Program-made: the position numbers and the translations under genes
Part shown: positions 53,584 to 61,920 of the stretch, piece by piece
Position numbering within the stretch: position 1 is the first letter of the stretch
How the letters are laid out: each line of letters starts with the position of its first letter
Notes under the pieces: generated by a model
Told to the model about the DNA's origin: nothing
The model's input: the letters and a program-made list of their open reading frames with translations, nothing else
Database searches by the model: none
Assembly: GCF_001640025.1 (NCBI RefSeq)
Contig: NC_031674.1
Span: 806,001 to 870,000, forward strand
DNA from: Sugiyamaella lignohabitans
Lineage: Eukaryota > Ascomycota > Dipodascomycetes > Dipodascales > Trichomonascaceae
Direction: 5' to 3'
Length of the DNA stretch: 64,000 nucleotides

Positions 53584-53630
53584 CACGTGGTCAGTAGAAC
53601 CGTCGGATATTAGCACGTGGGACTATAAAA
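53584..53630 (+). promoter_or_regulatory. Promoter-like cluster: two CACGTG boxes and TATA
   Basis: CCACGTGG at 53583-53590 and GCACGTGG near 53613-53620 lie 30 bp apart and are followed by TATAAAA at 53624. The next ATGs are at 53691 (15 codons) and 53715 (46 codons). Confidence 0.45.
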
Positions 53631-53714
53631 TCCAGAAGCTGGGTATTATCTGACGGTCCTGCTGCTCTCTTCCTCATTTTATTCATATTAAATGACTTGG
53701 TCACTCGCATTTCA

Positions 53715-53855
53715 ATGGATAAACATCTCAACCTGACGCTGGTTGAAGTTTTCTATCAATCAAGTTCAACAAGCAAATCAGAGTACTGTCTTGAAATGTC
53801 TAGGAAATGCTTAGACAAAGCACAGCAGAAAACTGGGTCCAATCCGCCTCCCTGA
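53715..53855 (+). CDS. Possible 46-residue ORF
   Basis: It starts MDKHLNLTLVEVFYQSSSTS, is hydrophilic with three Cys, and ends in Asn-Pro-Pro-Pro. It sits 85 bp after a TATA box preceded by paired E-boxes. An earlier short ATG at 53691 in another frame weakens it. No family was recognised. Confidence 0.2.
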   Translation: MDKHLNLTLVEVFYQSSSTSKSEYCLEMSRKCLDKAQQKTGSNPPP

Positions 53856-54202
53856 AACAGACCCTCCTCTTCGTCTCCCCCTCTGGATACGCTCGCTGCG
53901 CAACTATGAAGCACATGAGTGGCGCTGTGACTTGTAATTAGAGTATTGTGCAAAGCCAAACGTTAACCTTATTTGAGATAGACTTGAAGATCTGGCAGAG
54001 GCAGGAATGGTATGATATACCAGCTTACTTAATATCACAATTTGTTTGATGATACAAGGTTCCGTCTACGTTAGCGGAAAAACAGGTGATTGATGCATGA
54101 TCATCCAACCACCTAATCTTACACAATTAAAGCTACCTTATCAAATGACCAATATAACATGTCAACTCAGTTAAAAATAAACTTCTGTCTGCTGTCAAAC
54201 TC

Positions 54203-54256
54203 AACACTAAATACGACTGACAGCAATTGAACACTAAATACGACAGACAGCAATTG
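54203..54256 (+). repeat. 27-bp tandem duplication
   Basis: Two adjacent copies beginning AACACTAAATACGAC and ending CAGCAATTG differ at one base. The CTGTCTGCTGTC just upstream is partly inverted to the GACAGACAGC inside, so a small hairpin may form. Confidence 0.9.
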
Positions 54257-54934
54257 GCCCACTTACATATCAACAGACTAGCACCCTGATAATTAGGTCC
54301 AATACCTATTACGGTGCAGCTCATATTACTCGACCTGCTGAAGATAAACTGCCCGTTTAAGTAACAAGTAATTGTAAAATATCTATGTACTGGATGACTG
54401 CAAAGTCGTATTTTTGGTAACCAGTTTAAATGATCTGTATGATAACAATAAATAACCTAACGGTTTTCAAACATTTTGACAGACCCCCACACCAGCGCGT
54501 TTATTTATTGTTCAAGCTAGTCTGTACATGCATGCTCATCAGGCCCTTATCAAGGAATTAGGTCTGCATACTCTTATGTGTCGATAAGGTAGGACGTACA
54601 TTATTTCCTAATTGGGTAACGTATCAAAAAGAGCTAAACGGTTCGGCTTGGACTGTCAATAATATGGTGTCTGATAAGTTGCTGATCGGTACTTCTTACA
54701 AAAGTCCGAATGGTTTGTATTTCTGTTCATGGCAGAGAGTTTAAATTTTATTGCATTCTTCGCTACGTATATCATTCGGACTTGGTTCCCAGATATCTTT
54801 TCTTTTCTCTTTATAATCTGTGCGTTTCCTAGTGTTAGACCTTATATTTCTGCAACCGCCAATCTTGGAACGAGGTTAAACTTACTGGCATTCTTTTGTT
54901 GTTGAATTGGACTTAATAGATACTTGGTTTCAAT

Positions 54935-56557
54935 ATGACTGTGTCTGAGATTTCTCTTGAAAAACTTATTGATGAAGCTCGCAAGCGACGCGAGTCTCAG
55001 CTGCCGGACAAATATAGATTGAAGAAGGATCAACTTCCTCATCATTCCGTCAAAGACATTACTGGGTTTTTCCAGCAATCTGGTCTGTTTACTAAACATG
55101 AGCTGACTATTACCGAATCCCCGGTTGAAATCATTCTTAAAGCTATTAAAGATCAGGATTGGACTTCGGTCGAAGTCGCCGAGGCCTTTTGTAAGCGGGC
55201 TGCTTATACTCATCAGATCACTAACTGTCTGACTGAGATGTTTTTTGACCGAGCTGTTGAAAGAGCAAAATATTTGGATGACTATTATGCCCAACACGGC
55301 AAACTGTTTGGTCCTCTCCATGGCCTTCCTGTATCTATTAAAGATCATCACCAAATTAAGGGTACCACAGTTACTATTGGATTCACTGCATGGTCTACCA
55401 CAGTGTCATCCGAGGACTCTGCTATTATTACTATGTTGTACGAATTAGGAGCTGTTCTGTACTGCAAGACCACTGTTCCAGTAGCAATGATGATGCCTGA
55501 TACCGAATCACACTTATTCGGAAGAACTTTGAACCCTAACAATCTTGACCATTCTCCTGGTGGCAGTAGTGGTGGTGAAGGTGCGCTTCTTGCATGCTGT
55601 GGTGCCCCCATTGGTCTCGGTAGTGATATTGGAGGAAGTATCCGACTTCCAGCACACTCCAATGGCATTTATGGATTGAAGCCTACTGCATCAAGATTCC
55701 CAATTGCAGGAACCAGATCCGGACTTCGTGGTCAGCATACCATTAAATCCGTGGTGGGTCCCTTGAGTCGCTCTCTGGAGTCTCTAGAATATTTTACCAA
55801 GCTTATTTTCAACTCTAACCCTGAGAACTACGATCCTACAGCTAATCCCATTCCCTGGAGAGAACCCATCATCCCCGAGAAACTTGTGTTTGGAGTAATC
55901 CGCACTGATAACTATGTTGAGCCTACACCAGCGGTTAAAAGGGCCGTGGAGAGAACTGTTGCTGCTTTGGAGAGCCAAGGCCACGAGGTCATAGAATGGG
56001 AGCCTTATATGCATGCGAGGATGGACGATATTCTAGACAAGACATTTGTGGCCGATGGAGGCAAGTTCGTCAAGTCGAGCCGCCAAGGTGAGCCTCTGTT
56101 TCCGTATATGGAGCCTTATGGCAAGGTCCAGGAGTCGGGCTGCAGTCTACTGTGGGAACTCAATTACGAAAGGAGTGAGATCGAGATGGAGTACTTCAAG
56201 AGATGGCAAGATTCCGGTAAACTGTCCAAGTCCGGAAGACGTATGGACGGTATTATCGTGCCTGCCAGTCCCGTCTCATCACATCCTCCTCATCACTTCA
56301 GCTACGTTGGATACACCAGCGTCTTCAACGCTATAGACTATCCAGCTGTAGTATACCCCGTTCTCAAGTCCGACTCTTCCATTGATGGAAAGCCCGCTCA
56401 TGAGCCCCTGTCCGAAAAAGACAGGAAAGTATGGGAGGCATATAACCCCGAAGAGTACGACAACGGCTGTGTCGGGCTCCAAATCGTCTGTCGCCGCCAC
56501 GAAGACGAGAAGGCTCTGGCGCTCGCCAAAGTCATCAGAGACGCACTCCAACAGTAA
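54935..56557 (+). CDS. Acetamidase-type amidase (AmdS/Amd2 family)
   Basis: The 540-residue protein carries the amidase-signature core. Lys136 (VSIKDHHQIKG), Ser211 in HSPGGSSGGEGALLAC and Ser235 in LGSDIGGSIRLPA form the Lys-Ser-Ser triad. The N-terminal 60 residues and the FPYMEPYGKVQESGCSLLWELN block match fungal acetamidases. It hydrolyses short-chain amides to carboxylic acid and ammonia for nitrogen nutrition; exact substrates are not predictable. The length fits AmdS (about 545). It converges on the HOL1-type transporter with a full GC module between. No GATA cluster convincing enough to report was found upstream. Confidence 0.92.
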   Translation: MTVSEISLEKLIDEARKRRESQLPDKYRLKKDQLPHHSVKDITGFFQQSGLFTKHELTITESPVEIILKAIKDQDWTSVEVAEAFCKRAAYTHQITNCLTEMFFDRAVERAKYLDDYYAQHGKLFGPLHGLPVSIKDHHQIKGTTVTIGFTAWSTTVSSEDSAIITMLYELGAVLYCKTTVPVAMMMPDTESHLFGRTLNPNNLDHSPGGSSGGEGALLACCGAPIGLGSDIGGSIRLPAHSNGIYGLKPTASRFPIAGTRSGLRGQHTIKSVVGPLSRSLESLEYFTKLIFNSNPENYDPTANPIPWREPIIPEKLVFGVIRTDNYVEPTPAVKRAVERTVAALESQGHEVIEWEPYMHARMDDILDKTFVADGGKFVKSSRQGEPLFPYMEPYGKVQESGCSLLWELNYERSEIEMEYFKRWQDSGKLSKSGRRMDGIIVPASPVSSHPPHHFSYVGYTSVFNAIDYPAVVYPVLKSDSSIDGKPAHEPLSEKDRKVWEAYNPEEYDNGCVGLQIVCRRHEDEKALALAKVIRDALQQ

Positions 56558-56612
56558 ATTAGCGATGTACCAAATACAATATAATAGTATCATGAATGTT
56601 TATCCCGAGTCT

Positions 56613-56745
56613 GCCTCCGGCGGCTGGGGCTGCGCCCCAGACCTCGCTGCTCCTCTCGCTCTGCTCGAGTCGTTACGTCTACGATCCCAGTCTCCTGCGA
56701 AGCAGGAGCAACGGGGTCTGGGGCGCAGCCCCAGCCGCCGGAGGC
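56613..56745 (+). repeat. GC module R30, full element between amidase and transporter
   Basis: The order is tail B (CTCGCTCTGCTCGAG variant), core, tail A. The two arms have matching loops TGC and GCA. It is 55 bp after the amidase stop and 40 bp from the transporter stop. Confidence 0.95.
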
Positions 56746-56785
56746 AGCACCACAGGAGAAGTAAAACAACTGAATTAACACTAAA

Positions 56786-58387
56786 TTAATGGGCTACATG
56801 TATAATTTGGGTCTCGGCAGCCTTGATGTAGGCACTGGCTCCCTTCTTACGGAGAGCTTTGCCGCCGAATATCATGATCAAAAAGGTGAGCCCGGTAACC
56901 AGGCCGAGGACGGCAGCCACGATGAAGGTGTTTTGCAGACCGGAGTGGTTGATCCAGGGGGTGATGGCGTAGTTGATGCCGAAAGATAGGGTGTTACGGC
57001 AGAGAATGACCGATACCAGAGCTTCACCTGAGATGTCCTTGTAACAATCGATCAGGTAAGAGAGCGAGAAAGAGCCGGCAAGGACGTTGCAGATGGATAC
57101 AAAGGCGGCACCAAAGAGAAGACCGATCCAGTGCACCTCGTGAGCAGCTCCAACACCCCATAGGATAAGACCCGAGGGCAGCAGGATATTGTAGAGAACA
57201 AGACCCCACAGTCTCTGTTCGGGCTCTCTAATACCATTGTTTTTCCTGGCAAGCGAAATGGCATAGTAGTTGACGATGGACCAACAGTACAGACCACCAA
57301 TGATTGCACCGATCAGAGGTGCAAGATATGACAACCCAACACCGTCACTCGAGAAGTTGTATGGCGGAGCGGACAAAATAGCAGATGAGGTGGCATTAAA
57401 GACATTGTACCACACCAAACCGAAACCGTAAAAGACACCAGCCCATGCGACAATGGGGAAGCGGAAGAAGAAATAAACGGGTCTCCACACCATGTCAAAG
57501 AAACCTCTCTTGGTGACTAATGGGTTCACCCTCCAGAGCTTCATCTTCTGTAGGTAGTTCATTTTATGACTGTAGTCGAGGTTTCTGGGACTGTTGACAG
57601 TGATCATATGGCCATATTTGTCCTCGTCGCTACCCTCAACATGCTCAGCTTCCTTTGTAGTTCTGTTGAACATTGTATCTTCATAGAAAAAGAATGCCAA
57701 AATAAAGTTGAGAGCCAACAACAGAGCACACCAGTGCTGCACCCATTGCCATCCAATTGACTCGTTCATGTATCCGGCAATCAAGGGAGCAAGGTAGTTG
57801 GAACTGGCAAGAACAAGCATATAAATACCCATCCAAGCTGATCGTTCATGACTGAAAAACAACTCGGCAATACACTGTTCAGGAAGTACCTCAACAGGAG
57901 CCACAAAAGCACCTAGTAAACATCTACAGGCGGCCCAGGCACCGTATGATGAGATGTGAGCAGCCCATTCCGACATGGCTACACAGCCAAGAATACTGAA
58001 TAGAAATACAGGACGACGACCAAAAGTCAGAGCCATTGGTTGCCAGATTAAATTAGTCCAGCCAGCAAGCAAGAACAGATAACCAGTACCATTATTCAAC
58101 TGAGCAATTGTGATACCAGTGGCTTCAGAGATGGGCACTAGAATGGAATAGGTACTCGTTCCAGCAATACCAGTGGTAAATGTATAGAACAAGACCAAGG
58201 ACAAGTTGACGATCTTTCTAATTTTCGTCCAGTTTAATGGGTCATCTGGATCATTAGAAGGCTGGGGATATAAAATCAGGTCGCCATTTGACGACTTGTT
58301 TTCCCAGTTGAGAGTTCCGGGAACTGCATCCCAGGAAGACTGGACTTCCAGAGAATTTTCAGTGGCAATATTATCCGATTTGGACAT
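56786..58387 (-). CDS. Hol1-type MFS transporter
   Basis: The protein has 533 residues from the ATG at 58387. An Asn/Asp-rich cytosolic tail has the NDPDDPLNWTKIRK motif that precedes helix 1 in the DHA1/HOL1 group. Twelve membrane helices follow, with LAGWTNLIWQPMALTFGRRPVFL (the A-motif region) after helix 2 and a central loop of about 70 residues. Hol1 in Saccharomyces imports polyamines and other cations; many fungal paralogues have unknown substrates. Convergence with an amidase does not establish a shared pathway. Confidence 0.82.
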   Translation of the reverse strand: MSKSDNIATENSLEVQSSWDAVPGTLNWENKSSNGDLILYPQPSNDPDDPLNWTKIRKIVNLSLVLFYTFTTGIAGTSTYSILVPISEATGITIAQLNNGTGYLFLLAGWTNLIWQPMALTFGRRPVFLFSILGCVAMSEWAAHISSYGAWAACRCLLGAFVAPVEVLPEQCIAELFFSHERSAWMGIYMLVLASSNYLAPLIAGYMNESIGWQWVQHWCALLLALNFILAFFFYEDTMFNRTTKEAEHVEGSDEDKYGHMITVNSPRNLDYSHKMNYLQKMKLWRVNPLVTKRGFFDMVWRPVYFFFRFPIVAWAGVFYGFGLVWYNVFNATSSAILSAPPYNFSSDGVGLSYLAPLIGAIIGGLYCWSIVNYYAISLARKNNGIREPEQRLWGLVLYNILLPSGLILWGVGAAHEVHWIGLLFGAAFVSICNVLAGSFSLSYLIDCYKDISGEALVSVILCRNTLSFGINYAITPWINHSGLQNTFIVAAVLGLVTGLTFLIMIFGGKALRKKGASAYIKAAETQIIHVAH

Positions 58388-61186
58388 GATCTCGCCTGTG
58401 TAATTGGTGATTTTGAAGTTTTTCACTTGCCTATTAATAATATTAATGAAGCAACAAGTGTTTTCAGATCAGAAATGTTCTACTGTCTGAACGTCCTATT
58501 GTCCTAAGGTCCTAACGGAAGACACAAATTAGAACTTATAAGAAAGAACAGCAAGTATACAATAGTACCACTCGCAACGAACCAACAGAACAGAACCACA
58601 AGTCAAGTAAGTAATGTAGTAATGTTACTAGTGATAGAAGTGTTTGGAGTATTTCACGAAGTTCACTAAGTAGCAACGACACTAGTAATATATACCAGGA
58701 TCAATAATTAGTAAAGTCAAGAAAAACTGAACAAAAAAAAAGAATACTAATCGACTAATAAAACAAGCAGAGCACGGTAACAGAATAGGCTCATGACAGA
58801 TATATTTATACAAATGACAGAAATAGGGAGCTGAACAGGTCGGTCACTTCAACTGCTCAGTTAATGTACAAGGTCCTTATCGGTTATTTTAAATTCTCTC
58901 TATCGATAGCCGCATTTAAGCTGGTAAATGCACGCTTGGACTGTACTTGCTTTTTGACTTGCATGATACTTTTTCACTAGTATGGAAAAAAATGAAAACT
59001 GATTTAACTGGATTCACCATCTAGTAAAGATACCAACGTTTTCCTATCAACGTTGTCAGCTAATAATTGCTTCACCGCTGACATAGTGGCTGAGTTGATA
59101 TCTATCCCAATTCGATATTCGGCTATCTGTCAGATGATAATGATAACGACACCGAACTGATAGATAAACCATGGTCAATTTAGGAATGCAATCATGAAGG
59201 CAAATGGAAAAAAAATAAATTAAAAATACGCTAAAATTCAATCGTTCCAGTGATTTTGGTATGATTTTGTCCTGTGAACAGAATGACTAGTTCACGTTAT
59301 TGTGTGAATGTGGATTCTGTTTTTGGCGAAATATGCAATATCCCCCTGTATGCAATCTCCAACCTGGCGGTCCCTGTGATGTCTGAGGCGACTTAATCCC
59401 ATGTGAGTGGGGTAATCTGGGCCCTGGTCTTGGGTTCATGTAGCGTTAGCATATACGATACATGGGTAAGACCATCGCGCCCTAATGCCGGCCGAGAAAG
59501 CATGGGACCGAAAACGATATTTTATTACAGTCAATTGCTATCTTATCTTGAACCCCATAGTTTAGTAGCGGGGAAAAAACTGCTTCAACCCCTTAATGTT
59601 TTTTTTTCTGAAAACGGAAACCGATCAAAAGAGATTTCATACAAATATTCCACATCTCAGCTTGGGCGTTGAACGGAGTTTCTTTTCCGGTTGGGTGGGT
59701 ATCGTGCATTTGACGCTCATTTCCGCGCTTAAGCGAGACATGTCTTGAATATTACCCCACAGATGCACTAGATGCACCCGTACCTTGTTTGGCGTACATT
59801 AGCGAGCGCTTGACTTCCCTGCATATAATATTTGTTAACTTTCCTTTTCTGGAAGTGGAGTCGTTATCTGTAAAGATGATCGTGCATCGCAAAGGGGGAT
59901 GAAAATCCCGCTGTCTGACGTACATGAGGATATCTTCGCACTAAAGATAAAAAAGAGACAGCAGCTGTACATGTCAAACACAGATTAGCTACCTATCTTA
60001 GAATTCGCTCGTTCTTCGCTCTTATCTTAGCACACTTATCAGCCCGTCCTTATCTTTGATATGTGAAAATGTAGAAATCCGCTGGTTCGAAAGCTTACCA
60101 ATTATTCACACTTGAACAGTTGGAACGACGCACGCGGACAGACTTGAATAGCAATCAAGTTTGTTGTAAAGTATACGACATCCCGGTATTAGGTTTATTC
60201 AGACATAAGACTTTTTTTGTTCCGGTATCGGCTGAATCTTAAAATACACCACCTGAGCTCTTCTGACCAGAATCGACCCCACGCTTCTCGGATCACCACG
60301 ACAATCAGCCCCATATAAGGGCCTGCTACGCTACGAGCCGCTGGTTAAACTATTGCCAGACCCTTACCGCTATCTTATCGGGCTCCAACGGCCTTGCTTT
60401 AACCACATCCAGAAGCGCAGGGTCCGGTACCCGCCTTTGTCGCCCTCTTGTAATGCCCGAATGGCTACACTTTTTGTTCTTATAACCAGTCCACTCCCTG
60501 CTGACTCGGCATACAACCCACAGACCCTCGCAATGTCACATACCCGGAACTCCGACCCTGTCCACGAACCTTCCCTCTCTCCTTACCTCACAAACCGGTT
60601 TCTACGGCTTTTCAATGGGTTCTTTCTCTCTACAGCGGTCGCTGGAGACAATGACTGGGGGTGGGCTGCCTCCGGCGGCTGGGGCTCCGCCCCAGACCCT
60701 GGTTGCTCCTGCTTCGCAGGAGGTTCCTGGGCACCTCGACGCAACGACTCGAGCGTAGCGAGAGGAGCAACCAGGGTCTGGGGCGGAGCCCCAGCCGCCG
60801 GAGGCAGCCCACCCCCCGTGAACAGCCCTAGCCGCTATCGTGCGTTATCTCGGGTCCCTGGCCGATCTCATGGACCCTGGATTTCGAGGTGCGGCTGAAA
60901 GAGGACAGTTACCCTACGGCGCGCGATGCACCAATGAAAAGTTCAACATTTGTTTGAATCTTTCGAGAGAGTGCTTGGTGCTGTAGGCTGGTATTGACAT
61001 TCAGTAAACAGGACAGTGGATAAAGATCAATCGAATCGGATCCGACCTCGTATTTGAACTGCCCATACTCATTTGATAGTGCTTCGAGTTATTAAAAAAA
61101 TTGTGTTTCAGGTGGTTGTAGCTTGAACATACAGGGACACATTCGCGTCACATCTCCCTTGCATTACCACTTCACAACTATACAAA
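58388..61186. other. Long spacer HOL1-type to NDUFA8
   Basis: This 2.8-kb divergent spacer is AT-rich in the left part. It holds full module R31 at 60668-60805. The ORFs at 59403-59672 and 60353-60898 lack recognisable features, and the second runs through the module. No RNA gene was seen. Confidence 0.5.
60668..60805 (-). repeat. GC module R31, full element with extended palindrome
   Basis: The order is tail A, core, tail B. GGGGGTGGGCT before it and AGCCCACCCCC after it are perfect complements, extending the inverted repeat by 11 bp on each side. It is not close to any stop codon. Confidence 0.95.
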
Positions 61187-61699
61187 ATGTCTACTACTAG
61201 AGAGCCCAATTCTGACTACGCGGCCTATGTCGACCAAACCCCTATGCCATCGCATATTCCAGATGTGCCTGAGATCGGTGCCACCTCTGCTCCTCTGAAA
61301 TCGGCCTCGTTCTTCATCGGCGCCAGATGTTTGCCCTATAACGACGACTATATCATGTGTAAACAAGAAAGTAAAGGAAATGGCGAACTCGACTGTCTTA
61401 AGGAAGGTCGACGAGTGACGAGATGTGCTATTTCTGTTCTCGAGGATATCAACAAACACTGTCTCGAGGAGTTCAGACTGCACTGGCAATGCTTAGAACA
61501 GAATAACCAACAATTCTGGGGATGTCGTCCTGCCGAGCGTCTGTTAAACAAGTGTGTATTTGAAAAGCTGCAATTGGAGAAGAAGATTCCTCAAGTCTCT
61601 AGCGACAACCAAATTCACTTGAAGAAGAACCCCCTTCTGAAGCCCAACACTGAGGACTATGCATCGGTCGCTGCCGCCAAGCGCGGAGGTGTTTTGTAG
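61187..61699 (+). CDS. NDUFA8 (NUPM/PGIV-type) subunit of mitochondrial complex I
   Basis: The 170-residue protein has the twin CX9C pattern of the family: CLPYNDDYIMC, then CLKEGRRVTRC and CLEEFRLHWQC, then CRPAERLLNKC. These cysteines form disulfides through the Mia40 pathway in the intermembrane space. The SAPLKSASFFIGARC lead-in is typical of NDUFA8. The subunit lies on the intermembrane-space face of NADH:ubiquinone oxidoreductase. Its presence shows that this yeast has a proton-pumping complex I. Confidence 0.94.
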   Translation: MSTTREPNSDYAAYVDQTPMPSHIPDVPEIGATSAPLKSASFFIGARCLPYNDDYIMCKQESKGNGELDCLKEGRRVTRCAISVLEDINKHCLEEFRLHWQCLEQNNQQFWGCRPAERLLNKCVFEKLQLEKKIPQVSSDNQIHLKKNPLLKPNTEDYASVAAAKRGGVL

Positions 61700-61794
61700 A
61701 TAACAAACTGCTTGGTAGCCTAATCATTTATTTAAAAGCATAATTCTAGATCTCACTTTCTGTCTGGCCCTTTTCTGGAGCGTATATTTTGACT

Positions 61795-61846
61795 CCTGAG
61801 GCTGGGGCGCTGCCCCAGACTCCGTTGTGCTCCGCTTGGTGGAGCT
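61795..61846 (+). repeat. GC module R32, degraded unit between NDUFA8 and CTF4
   Basis: The outer end is worn (CCTGAGGCTGGGGC), the CTGGGGC-GCT-GCCCCAG stem is intact, and the tail keeps a GCTCCGCTTGGTGGAGC hairpin with different bases. It lies 95 bp after the NDUFA8 stop and 74 bp from the CTF4 stop. Confidence 0.85.
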
Positions 61847-61920
61847 TTTGAATGTCGGTGATTTGATTCTGGTCATTTATTTATTTCCCGAATGGCATAT
61901 TATTACTATTATTATTGCTA

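Larger units (their letters stand above)
53444..54934. other. Intergenic RAD3 to acetamidase
   Basis: It holds two CACGTG boxes and a TATA box around 53584-53630, a possible 46-codon ORF, and a 27-bp tandem duplication. The last 400 bp are the likely acetamidase promoter. No GC module is present. Confidence 0.5.

Noticed and set aside
54935..58387. Amidase and MFS transporter as a metabolic gene cluster
   Set aside because: Two convergent genes with a standard 3' junction and no third pathway gene are not enough to claim a cluster.
59403..59672. 89-codon ORF in the HOL1-type/NDUFA8 spacer
   Set aside because: No recognisable motif and mixed codon character; most likely a chance frame.
60080..60100. 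tRNA-like GGTTCGAA segment
   Set aside because: No cloverleaf could be drawn around it; other GTTCGA and GTTCAA matches in spacers also lack acceptor and anticodon stems.
60353..60898. 181-codon ORF across a module
   Set aside because: About 45 residues are the module's recurrent peptide, the rest shows no family features and the element explains its openness. Similar rejected frames run through modules at 18776-19237, 42577-43443 and 49530-49916.
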